Of a stretch of 19,739 bases of DNA, positions 13,782-19,739 are shown piece after piece. Position numbers and translations under genes: made by a program. Every line of letters begins with the position of its first letter. Positions within the stretch are counted from its first letter, which is position 1. The notes under the pieces were generated by a model. That model ran no database searches. It was given only the letters and a program-made list of their open reading frames with translations, and had not been told where the DNA came from. The stretch covers positions 1 to 19,739 of the forward strand of contig JAHDEU010000007.1 of the NCBI GenBank assembly GCA_020628635.1. Reading direction: 5' to 3'. The stretch is from Hellea sp. Its GTDB lineage: Bacteria > Pseudomonadota > Alphaproteobacteria > Caulobacterales > Maricaulaceae.

Positions 13782-14690
13782 ATGGAGCGCGAACCGCCCA
13801 GATTGCCGCGCAAGATCGGCCCGGAGGAAAGCGAGAGCCTGTCCGCGCTGTCGCCGGGCCACGACGTGGACCGGCCGGAGGTGTGGCGCGCAGGGATAGT
13901 GTTCGCCTCGCCCCATTCCGGCAGCACCTATCCGCAGGCCTTTCGCGACCGCTCCGCCCTGTCGGCCGCGCAGCTGCGGCGCAACGAGGACATGTTCATC
14001 GACCGGCTGTTCGGATCCTGCGTGGGCGCGGGCGCGCCGCTGATCAGCGCGCGATTCCCGCGCTGCTATGTCGATGTGAACCGCGCGCCGACCGAGCTGC
14101 CCCAGAACTGGTCCGTCGCGCCCATCAAGGAGACCGTGCGCGCCCAGGCCGGGCTTGGCGTGGTGCCGACCCATATCGGTGAGCGCACGCCGATCTACCG
14201 CCGCCTGCCCAGCCGCGCGGACGCGCACGCTCGCTTGCGCGCGCTCTACGATCCCTATCACCGCGACCTGGCGGGCCTGCTGCGCGAGGCGCAGATCGAG
14301 TTCGGCCACGCCCTGCTGGTCGATTGCCACTCCATGCCTGGCTTTGCGCCCATGGGCTCGCGCCGCCCCGACATCATTCTCGGCGACCGCTTCGGCCGCT
14401 CCTGCCACCCGCAGACGCTGTCCATGTTCCGCCAGCTCTTCCAGGCAGAGCGCCTGTCCGTGGCGGTCAACTACCCTTACGCCGGCGGGTTCGTGACCGA
14501 GCATTACGGGCGGCCGGAAATGGGCGTGGAAGTCGTGCAGATCGAGGTGAACCGCGATCTCTACCTCAACCCCGTCACCCTCGCGCCCAAGCGCGGCTAT
14601 GACCGGCTGGCGGAGACGCTTTCGAGGATCATCGCGCAGGTGGTCGAGGCAAGGCGGCCCACCGCGATCGACACGCTGGCGGCGCAGTAG
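13782..14690 (+). CDS. N-formylglutamate amidohydrolase family protein
   Basis: From ATG 13782 this is 302 residues; an upstream ATG at 13668 would add 38 residues of non-conserved sequence reaching toward cpdR. Family motifs: FASPHSGSTYP (H45, metal ligand region), RRNEDMFIDRLF, RFPRCYVDVNRAPTELP (around residue 97), HIGERTPIYRR, DCHSMPG (H183), PDIILGDRFG and the late GRPEMGVEVVQIEVNRDLYL. The family cleaves N-formyl-L-glutamate to glutamate and formate in histidine degradation (HutG type). No other hut genes are visible, so the physiological substrate is uncertain. The start lacks a clear Shine-Dalgarno. Confidence 0.87.
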   Translation: MEREPPRLPRKIGPEESESLSALSPGHDVDRPEVWRAGIVFASPHSGSTYPQAFRDRSALSAAQLRRNEDMFIDRLFGSCVGAGAPLISARFPRCYVDVNRAPTELPQNWSVAPIKETVRAQAGLGVVPTHIGERTPIYRRLPSRADAHARLRALYDPYHRDLAGLLREAQIEFGHALLVDCHSMPGFAPMGSRRPDIILGDRFGRSCHPQTLSMFRQLFQAERLSVAVNYPYAGGFVTEHYGRPEMGVEVVQIEVNRDLYLNPVTLAPKRGYDRLAETLSRIIAQVVEARRPTAIDTLAAQ

Positions 14691-14712
14691 GCCCTGATTC
14701 TAGCTCCATCGT

Positions 14713-14816
14713 CCCCGGGCTCGACCCGGGGCCCATTCGCATCGACATCCGGCTATCGACGACGCTCTGCCAGCAACCCAACCTCGATGCGAATAGGACC
14801 CGGATCAAGTCCGGGG
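14713..14816. repeat. BIME-like palindromic repeat, second family
   Basis: Arms 14713-14744 and 14785-14816 are 32-nt inverted repeats with about five mismatches, mostly transitions. The left arm itself forms CCCCGGG-CTCGA-CCCGGGG and the right arm CCCGG-ATCAAGT-CCGGG. This kind of CCCGG...TCAAG...CCGGG palindrome is common between genes in alphaproteobacteria. It lies just after the amidohydrolase stop. Confidence 0.7.
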
Positions 14817-14893
14817 GCGAAAGTGGAGAGGACGTCGAGGCCTTTTTCCCCGGTCGCCCACCCATGCCGCGTTAACCATATTCGCCTCTCACT

Positions 14894-14929
14894 TGTCCCG
14901 GAATGGCACAGCGCCCGCCTCGCGGGACA
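14894..14929. promoter_or_regulatory. Inverted repeat, possible activator site upstream of the sigma-54 promoter
   Basis: TGTCCCG (14894-14900) and CGGGACA (14923-14929) are exact inverted repeats 22 nt apart. They lie about 100-130 bp upstream of the start site predicted from the sigma-54 promoter, the usual distance for an enhancer-binding protein. The activator is unknown and a 7-bp repeat could be chance in GC-rich DNA. Confidence 0.3.
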
Positions 14930-15000
14930 TTATCCCCCGTCAAGCGAACGAAAGAATCCCAGCTTTTCCCTCCCTTGGCAGGCGAACAACCCTCGCGACT

Positions 15001-15017
15001 CTGGCACGGCCCTTGCT
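15001..15017 (+). promoter_or_regulatory. Sigma-54 (RpoN) promoter
   Basis: CTGGCACGGCCCTTGCT matches the consensus YTGGCACG-N4-TTGCW at every fixed position. The invariant GG (15003-15004) and GC (15015-15016) have the required 10-nt spacing. Transcription would start near 15027, giving a leader of about 28 nt before the ATG at 15056. Confidence 0.75.
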
Positions 15018-15055
15018 CCCGTCAAAGGCGAACACATCCAACACGGGACCACGCC

Positions 15056-15457
15056 ATGACCAGCGACATCGACCTCCATGTGGGCAAGCGCCTGCGCCGC
15101 CGCCGCCGACTGCTCGGCCTGACCCAGCAAGCGCTCGCGGAACAAGTCGGCATCCGCTTCCAGCAGATCCAGAAATATGAATGCGGCGCCAACCGCGTGT
15201 CGGCCGCGCGGCTGTTCGAGCTGTCCGAAGCGCTGTCGGTCCCGGTCCAGTATTTCTACGAAGGCTTATCAGATCGCGACGAGTTCGCGGGCGAGGACAC
15301 GGACCACATCGCCGCCGACGTCTTGTCCAAGAAGGAAACCATGGACCTCGTGCGCGCCTATTACGCCATGGGCGAAGCGCCGCGAAAGCACCTGCTCGAT
15401 CTGGCCAAATCGCTCGAAGGCGCGGTGAAACCGCAATTGCGTCTGGTGAGCCGTTAA
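15056..15457 (+). CDS. XRE-family helix-turn-helix transcriptional regulator
   Basis: ATG 15056 gives 133 residues, beginning directly with the conserved DLHVGKRLRRRRRLLGLTQ. A frame extending upstream to 14903 runs through the promoter and is rejected. Residues about 10-65 form a Cro/CI-type HTH: LTQQALAEQVGI, then recognition-helix region RFQQIQKYECGANRVSAARL, then LFELSEALSVPVQYFYEG. A C-terminal helical tail (KKETMDLVRAYYAMGEAPRKHLLDLAKSL) is typical of the widespread alphaproteobacterial group that includes PraR of rhizobia. Targets are unknown. It is expressed from the sigma-54 promoter just upstream, and the phosphatase gene begins 16 nt after its stop, so they probably form one operon. 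Confidence 0.88.
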   Translation: MTSDIDLHVGKRLRRRRRLLGLTQQALAEQVGIRFQQIQKYECGANRVSAARLFELSEALSVPVQYFYEGLSDRDEFAGEDTDHIAADVLSKKETMDLVRAYYAMGEAPRKHLLDLAKSLEGAVKPQLRLVSR

Positions 15458-15473
15458 GGTTAGTCGCGCGCCT

Positions 15474-16280
15474 ATGAGCGACATCGAAGAGCGGCTGGAA
15501 TTCCTAGATGAATTGAGCGCGGCAGCCAGGGAGATCACCCTGCCGCTGTTCCGCTCGGGCGTCGCCGCGGAGAACAAGGCGGAGTCCGGCTACGATCCGG
15601 TGACGGAAGCCGACATCGAGGCGGAGCGCGAACTGCGCCGCCTGATCCGCGCGCGATTTCCGGACGATTCCATCGAAGGCGAAGAGCTGCCGGACCATGT
15701 CGGCTCCAACGCCTATTCCTGGACGCTGGACCCCATCGACGGCACGCGCGGCTTTGTTGCGGGGGTTCCGGTCTGGTCCACGCTGATCGCGTTGAGCCAG
15801 CACGGCGAACCCGTGCTCGGCATGATCGACCTGCCTGCGCTGAACATCCGCGCGGTGGGCGACATCTCCGGCGAACCGGTCGCGCATCTCATCCACGACA
15901 ATGGCGAGACCGAGCGGCTGCAGGTCCGCACCATCGACACCCTGTCCGAGGCCCGGCTCGGCTGCACCCAGCCTTTCGGCATGTTCGGCCCCGGGGAGCT
16001 GGCGGCCTACAAGATCATCCAGAGCGGCGTGGCCTTTTCGCGGCTCGGGCTCGACGCCTTCGGCTATGTCCTGCTCGCCCAGGGCCGGATGGATTTGATG
16101 ATCGAGGGCGGGATGAAACCCTGCGACGTGCGCGCGCTGATGCCGGTCATCATCGGCGCGGGCGGGGTCATCACGGACTGGCATGGCGGCAATCCCAAGG
16201 ACGGGCCGCGGCTGGTCGCCTGCGGCAGTCCCGCGCTGATGGACGAGCTCTACACCTATCTCGGCCGGGCGATGACATAG
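15474..16280 (+). CDS. hisN: Inositol monophosphatase family, histidinol-phosphatase-like
   Basis: It encodes 268 residues, the usual family length. Metal-site motifs of the IMPase fold are intact: DPVTEAD (41-47), EGEE (E70), WTLDPIDGTRGF (D86, D89) and CDVRALMPVIIGAGG (D218, where most members have WD). The segment GTRGFVAGVPVWSTLIAL and the terminal GAGGVITDWHG fit the HisN histidinol-phosphatase subgroup (last-but-one step of histidine synthesis) better than SuhB or CysQ. Subgroup is inferred from motifs, so the exact substrate is moderately sure. It follows the XRE regulator by 16 nt. A weak stem (GAGGG-CTATT-CCCTC, 16298-16312) lies in the 45-nt gap before fmt. Confidence 0.8.
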   Translation: MSDIEERLEFLDELSAAAREITLPLFRSGVAAENKAESGYDPVTEADIEAERELRRLIRARFPDDSIEGEELPDHVGSNAYSWTLDPIDGTRGFVAGVPVWSTLIALSQHGEPVLGMIDLPALNIRAVGDISGEPVAHLIHDNGETERLQVRTIDTLSEARLGCTQPFGMFGPGELAAYKIIQSGVAFSRLGLDAFGYVLLAQGRMDLMIEGGMKPCDVRALMPVIIGAGGVITDWHGGNPKDGPRLVACGSPALMDELYTYLGRAMT

Positions 16281-16325
16281 CGGACCCAGCCGTCTAAGAG
16301 GGCTATTCCCTCACCCGCTTGCGAG

Positions 16326-17273
16326 TTGTCCTTGACCCTTTCCGTCGTCTTCATGGGCACGCCCGACTTCGCCGTGCCGTCGCTCGCCGAGATCCTCGCC
16401 TCCGGCTATTCGGTGTCGCGCGTCTACACCCAGCCGCCGCGCAAGGCCGGGCGCGGGCAGGCCCTGCGCAAGTCGCCCGTCCACCAGTTCGCGGAAGTGA
16501 TGGGCATTCCGGTGGAAACGCCGGAGAGCTTTCGCAGGCCCAGCGTCATCGACGGGCTGGAAGCGCTGCACGCCGATGTCGCCTGCGTCGTCGCCTATGG
16601 CCAGATCCTGCCCAAGCGCGCTCTGGCCGCGCCGACCTTTGGTTGCCTGAACCTTCACGCCAGCCTCCTTCCCCGCTGGCGCGGTGCGGCGCCGATTCAG
16701 CGCGCCATCATGGCGGGCGACGCGCAGACCGGCGTGCAGATCATGCAGATGGCACCGGGCCTCGACACGGGCGACGTGCTGCTGAGTGAGACGGTCGAGA
16801 TCACGTCCCGCGACACGGCGGCGAGCCTGTCTGACCGGCTGTCGCGTGTCGGCGCGGGCATGTGGCCTCGGGTTCTGGGCGCGGTCGAGCGCGACGCCCT
16901 GCGCCCCACGCCGCAGACCGGCGAGCCGACCTACGCCCACAAGATCGACAAGGCGGAGGCGCGGCTCGACTGGAGCAAAAGCGCGCGCGAGCTCGACCAG
17001 CTGATCCGCGGCCTGTCGCCCTTTCCCGGCGCGTGGTGCGAGCTGGCGGGTCGCCGCGTGAAGGTCCACCGCGCCCAGCCCGAGCACGCGCCGGACGGCG
17101 AAGCGATCACCCCCGGCACGGTGCTGGACGACCGCGCTCTTATCGCTTGCGGAACGGGCGCTGGATTGGGCGCGATCCGTCTGCTAGAGGTCCAGCCTGC
17201 CGGGAAGGCGCGCATGAGCGCGGACGATTTCCTGCGCGGCACTCCGCTGCCCGCCGGCACGCAATTGACCTAG
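16326..17273 (+). CDS. fmt: Methionyl-tRNA formyltransferase
   Basis: It transfers a formyl group from 10-formyl-THF to initiator Met-tRNA. 315 residues from a TTG start at 16326; a second TTG at 16332 is equally possible, and an ATG at 16353 would cut the first strand (SVVFMGTPDFA). Motifs: FMGTPDFAVPSL, QPPRKAGRGQ, CLNLHASLLPRWRGAAPIQ with catalytic N109 and H111, and GLDTGD with D147; these are at the E. coli N106/H108/D144 positions plus three. The C-terminal OB-like domain (FPGAWCEL...VKVHRA...LLEVQPAGKARMSADDFLRG) is complete. The usual neighbour def is not upstream here; instead the gene leads an apparent operon with a small uncharacterised gene and truA. Confidence 0.95.
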   Translation: MSLTLSVVFMGTPDFAVPSLAEILASGYSVSRVYTQPPRKAGRGQALRKSPVHQFAEVMGIPVETPESFRRPSVIDGLEALHADVACVVAYGQILPKRALAAPTFGCLNLHASLLPRWRGAAPIQRAIMAGDAQTGVQIMQMAPGLDTGDVLLSETVEITSRDTAASLSDRLSRVGAGMWPRVLGAVERDALRPTPQTGEPTYAHKIDKAEARLDWSKSARELDQLIRGLSPFPGAWCELAGRRVKVHRAQPEHAPDGEAITPGTVLDDRALIACGTGAGLGAIRLLEVQPAGKARMSADDFLRGTPLPAGTQLT

Positions 17274-17287
17274 AAGAAGGAGCCTCA

Positions 17288-17797
17288 ATGGCCCGCAAGT
17301 TCGAAACCTATAATGGCTACCGTATCGTCTACAATGACACGGGCGCCCGCCTGCTGGCCGATGACGGACGCCTCGCCAATGCCGAGACGTTTGATGATCT
17401 GGACGCTGCCAAGACCTGGATCGACAGCCATCTGGACGAGCAGCGCGGCAACCGCCGCGAGCCGCATATCGGCACGGTCGAGGACTATGTCGCCGCCATC
17501 CGCAATCGCGGCCTGAACAAGAACGAGACCGCCATGATCGCGGCGCATGCCCGTTCCGAGGACTACCGGATGACGGCGGCCGAGCTCGCCAATGCGGCGG
17601 GCTGGAAATCCGCCAATACGGCCAATCTGCGCTATGGCCGCGTCGGCAAGGAAGTGGCCGAGCAGCTGGGCCTGAAGATCGACGAGAGCCAGGACCACGC
17701 CTTTGCCCGCGCGCTCGGCAATTTCGATCCAAAGACCAGCCAGTGGGAGCTCCACCCCGAACTGGTCGAAGCGCTCGAACAGCTCGAGATCGCCTAA
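17288..17797 (+). CDS. Uncharacterised protein, possible DNA-binding domain
   Basis: The start at 17288 has a good site, AAGGAG at 17277-17282 with 5-nt spacing, 14 nt after the fmt stop; it encodes 169 residues. Residues 1-55 (KFETYNGYRIVYNDTGARLLADDG...TFDDLDAAKTWIDSHL) look like a small alpha/beta domain. Residues about 75-120 (MIAAHARSEDY-MTAAELANAAGWKSANTANLRYGRVGKEVAEQLG) form helices resembling a helix-turn-helix-like module that I recall from uncharacterised proteins and restriction-type nucleases with TATxLAxAxGYxxxxxANLxYGxLG. No nuclease motif is present. Membership of the fmt-truA operon, with tight spacing on both sides, hints at a housekeeping or nucleic-acid role, but I do not recognise a named family. 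Confidence 0.82.
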   Translation: MARKFETYNGYRIVYNDTGARLLADDGRLANAETFDDLDAAKTWIDSHLDEQRGNRREPHIGTVEDYVAAIRNRGLNKNETAMIAAHARSEDYRMTAAELANAAGWKSANTANLRYGRVGKEVAEQLGLKIDESQDHAFARALGNFDPKTSQWELHPELVEALEQLEIA

Positions 17798-17806
17798 GAG
17801 TTTCAC

Positions 17807-18556
17807 ATGCCGCGCTACGCGCTCACCCTCGAATATGACGGCGGGCCGTATATGGGCTGGCAGTGGCAGGACCACGGGCCCAGCGTGCAGGGCGCGGTGC
17901 AGGACGCCGTCGCCAGGCTCAACGGCGCACCGGCCATCGTCTATGGATCGGGCCGCACGGATAGCGGCGTGCACGCGCTTGCCCAGGTCGCGCATGTGGA
18001 CCTGCTCAAGGATCTGCGCACGGACAAGGTGCGCGACGCGATCAACTATCACCTCGGCGAACATCCGGTCAGCGTGCTCGACGCGAGGCGCGTCGGCGAC
18101 GATTGGCACGCCCGCTTCGACGCAACCCACCGGCGTTACCTCTACCGCATCTTGGACCGCCGCCCGCGACTGGCGCTGGACCGTGGCCGCGTCTGGCGCG
18201 TGCCGGTTCGGCTGGACGTGGACGCCATGGACGTGGCGGCGCGCGAGCTGCTGGGCCGCCACGACTTCACGACCTTCCGCGACACCAATTGCCAGAGCAA
18301 GAGCCCGGTCAAGACGCTGGACATGGCGCGGGTGAGCCGCGTCGGCGACGAGGTGCATCTGGAGTTCGCCGCGCGGTCCTTCCTGCACAAACAGGTGCGG
18401 AGCTTCACGGGCAGCCTGGTCGAGGTGGGCCTCGGCAAATGGGAGCAGGATGATGTTCGCGACGTGCTCGACGCGAGGGACCGCACGGCCTGCGGTCCTG
18501 TGGCGCCGCCTTACGGGCTATATCTCGTCAGCGTGACCTACCCCAAAGCCAGCTGA
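17807..18556 (+). CDS. truA: tRNA pseudouridine(38-40) synthase TruA
   Basis: Isomerises U38-U40 in the anticodon stem-loop of many tRNAs. 249 residues, normal for TruA. N-terminal LEYDGGPYMGWQWQ, catalytic GSGRTDSGVHALAQ with D52, then FDATHRRYLYRI, GRHDFTTFRDTNCQSKSPVKT and the C-terminal FLHKQVRSFTGSLVEVGLGKW are all intact. It begins 9 nt after the upstream gene's stop and is the third gene of the fmt operon. Its last 19 nt overlap the convergent membrane-protein gene. Confidence 0.96.
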   Translation: MPRYALTLEYDGGPYMGWQWQDHGPSVQGAVQDAVARLNGAPAIVYGSGRTDSGVHALAQVAHVDLLKDLRTDKVRDAINYHLGEHPVSVLDARRVGDDWHARFDATHRRYLYRILDRRPRLALDRGRVWRVPVRLDVDAMDVAARELLGRHDFTTFRDTNCQSKSPVKTLDMARVSRVGDEVHLEFAARSFLHKQVRSFTGSLVEVGLGKWEQDDVRDVLDARDRTACGPVAPPYGLYLVSVTYPKAS

Positions 18557-19098
18557 ACCCCGCTGCGCAGCGCCAGCAGCGAGGTCGAGACGATAACGCA
18601 GGCGACCAGCACGGCCGTGCCCAACGGCAGTCCCATCGCGCGCATGGCGAGCCGGATGTCGATCGGCAGCAGCCCCAGATAGGCCGCGAACAGCGCACCA
18701 TTGCCGATCGCAAAGGGCAGGCCCAGCCAGCGTATCGCGGCGAACACTGCACCGAGCGCGACGCATAGCCAAACCAGCGACCAGTTGCGCGCAGCGAACC
18801 AGAGCGGCAGGCGCTCGGTGCGGCCCAGCAGCATGGCCGTCGCGCCCGCCGTCGCCGTGAAGCTGAGCAGCCAGATCGTGATGATTGCCACGAACAGCCC
18901 GACCGAGGCTTGCGGTGCGTCCGTGCCCAGCACACGCGCGCGCTCCGCCTCGATGCCCGCCTGCACCAGCCAGAGCGCGGGATAGCAGAGCAGCAGGGCG
19001 AGGAAAGACCGCATCATCCCGCCGCGCTCGATCTCGAAAAAGCGCTCCCAATCCGGCCACGTCCCGACCGCGCCCAAGACGCCGTAGAGCGACTTCAT
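18538..19098 (-). CDS. Small integral membrane protein of unknown function
   Basis: It encodes 186 residues with about five hydrophobic segments (roughly residues 31-49, 65-91, 105-124, 126-145 and 157-178) and short polar loops. I recognise no family; the tryptophan- and glycine-rich helices resemble uncharacterised Yip1-like or DUF inner-membrane proteins, without firm support. The start codon overlaps the stop of the upstream thioesterase as ATGA (19095-19098), so the two are very likely co-translated. No strong Shine-Dalgarno is present, in line with coupling. The 3' end overlaps truA by 19 nt. Confidence 0.78.
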   Translation of the reverse strand: MKSLYGVLGAVGTWPDWERFFEIERGGMMRSFLALLLCYPALWLVQAGIEAERARVLGTDAPQASVGLFVAIITIWLLSFTATAGATAMLLGRTERLPLWFAARNWSLVWLCVALGAVFAAIRWLGLPFAIGNGALFAAYLGLLPIDIRLAMRAMGLPLGTAVLVACVIVSTSLLALRSGVQLALG

Positions 19099-19547
19099 TC
19101 CGGCAGGGCCATGCGCCGTTCCATCAGCGCGGCGCGCAGGGCCTCCGGAATCGGAATGGACGCACCGCCATGCGTCGCAACCAGCGTGGCCGCGGCGCAG
19201 GCCACCGGCTTGCTGTCCTGGACCGCCAGCCCCTGCTGCACCCAGGAGCTGTTGCCGATGTGGCCAAACCCGATATGCCAGTCGATGTCCGGATAGACAT
19301 GGGTCTCCGCGAGATAGTTCAGCGTCTGGCTGATGATCATGGTGCGGTTGGTCGCGGTCTGGAAATGCTCCCGCATCGGCCGGTTGGCCTTGATCCGCGC
19401 CGTTTCGAACAGCGCCGCCATGGCGACGTTGTTGACGTGGTTCAGTGGGTCCAGATCCTGATAGCGCACTTCCACCGTCACATGGATCGGGTAGAGCGCC
19501 GGGTCGTGCCAGACGGGGTCGATGCGTTGGCCTTTTGGATAGTTCAT
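19095..19547 (-). CDS. Acyl-CoA thioesterase, hotdog fold (4HBT)
   Basis: It encodes 150 residues. The 4HBT signature is clear: VTVEVRYQDLDPLNHVNNVAMAALFETARI, with the catalytic-type Asp33 in RYQDLDPLNHVNN and Glu48 in the following helix, then a hotdog strand pattern up to VACAAATLVA. Members hydrolyse acyl-CoA or 4-hydroxybenzoyl-CoA thioesters; the acyl group here cannot be read. The first gene of a two-gene operon with the membrane protein (ATGA overlap). The start lacks a strong Shine-Dalgarno. Confidence 0.85.
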   Translation of the reverse strand: MNYPKGQRIDPVWHDPALYPIHVTVEVRYQDLDPLNHVNNVAMAALFETARIKANRPMREHFQTATNRTMIISQTLNYLAETHVYPDIDWHIGFGHIGNSSWVQQGLAVQDSKPVACAAATLVATHGGASIPIPEALRAALMERRMALPE

Positions 19548-19739
19548 GGGCTGGGGCGTAATGGGTAGGTGGCGCTGAGGCTAGAGGCTGTGGGGCAGAG
19601 CAGGAGGTCAGGAATGAAGAGAATTCGCGTCGTTCCTCTGTCTTTCTCCCTTTCGCTCAACCCCGCGAAGGCGGGGATCCAGCCATCGCTTCGTGTCTCG
19701 GCTTGAACACAGGCTTGCCACCTGGATCCCCGCCTTCTC
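19548..19739. other. Intergenic end of the window
   Basis: 192 nt upstream of the thioesterase start. The first 110 nt should hold its promoter, but no clear boxes are seen; the rest is the palindromic repeat at 19661-19739. No gene-like frame. Confidence 0.5.
19661..19739. repeat. BIME-like palindromic repeat, third family (cut by window end)
   Basis: The left arm (19661-19682) begins with the hairpin CCCCGC-GAAG-GCGGGG followed by ATCCAG. The right arm (19722-19739) is its reverse complement with one mismatch, and is cut by the end of the window. GCGGGGATCC palindromes of this sort are frequent between alphaproteobacterial genes. Confidence 0.65.

Larger units (their letters stand above)
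14691..15055. other. Intergenic region before the XRE regulator
   Basis: A 365-nt gap. It contains the paired-hairpin repeat (14713-14816), GTTAACCAT at 14871-14879 (like a CtrA half-site), a 7-bp inverted repeat at 14894-14929 and the sigma-54 promoter at 15001-15017. No protein-coding stretch is apparent. Confidence 0.6.

Noticed and set aside
1..19739. tRNA, rRNA, riboswitch or toxin-antitoxin genes
   Set aside because: No cloverleaf with a CCA-type end, conserved rRNA stretch, known riboswitch core or small paired toxin and antitoxin frames were seen in the gaps by eye.

Overview
The window is GC-rich and tightly packed, with codon use and gene content typical of an alphaproteobacterium. 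The best clue to lineage is a CpdR-type receiver protein (13258-13617, minus) divergent from an N-formylglutamate amidohydrolase. CpdR belongs to the CckA-ChpT cell-cycle pathway of Caulobacterales and relatives, so a Caulobacter/Hyphomonas/Maricaulis-like marine bacterium is a fair guess; genus cannot be read from the sequence.

Region 1 (1-10132) holds three consecutive plus-strand genes for very large Ca2+-binding RTX proteins. The first lacks its 5' end, which lies outside the window. All three share one C-terminal layout: RTX nonapeptide repeats, a helical block of four DUF4214-like units, a short second RTX stretch, a conserved DFxxGxDxID module, an acidic Pro/Ala linker, and a tail ending Asp plus three hydrophobic residues, as in type I secretion substrates. 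Genes 2 and 3 carry long parabolic beta-solenoid (autotransporter-like) N-terminal regions with no Sec signal. They look like secreted surface adhesins or surface-layer-type proteins. No type I secretion transporter is in the window. Gene 1 has its own terminator; genes 2 and 3 are 110 nt apart and the ribosome-binding site of gene 3 lies in a perfect 10-bp hairpin.

Region 2 (10129-13617) holds a lipoprotein M19 dipeptidase (minus), a XerC-like tyrosine recombinase (plus), an HD-domain phosphohydrolase (minus) and cpdR (minus). A 147-bp paired-hairpin repeat separates the last two.

Region 3 (13782-18556, plus) holds N-formylglutamate amidohydrolase, a second paired-hairpin repeat, a near-perfect sigma-54 promoter, an XRE-family regulator with a histidinol-phosphatase-like gene, then fmt, a small uncharacterised gene and truA in a close operon.

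Region 4 (18538-19547, minus) holds a hotdog thioesterase translationally coupled (ATGA) to a small membrane protein. The window ends inside a third paired-hairpin repeat. All three convergent gene pairs overlap at their 3' ends, and one pair shares a palindromic CTAG as both stop codons.

The most noteworthy items are the tandem RTX/beta-solenoid/DUF4214 family with signs of sequence exchange between copies, the SD-sequestering hairpin in front of the third copy, and the sigma-54 promoter driving the XRE regulator.
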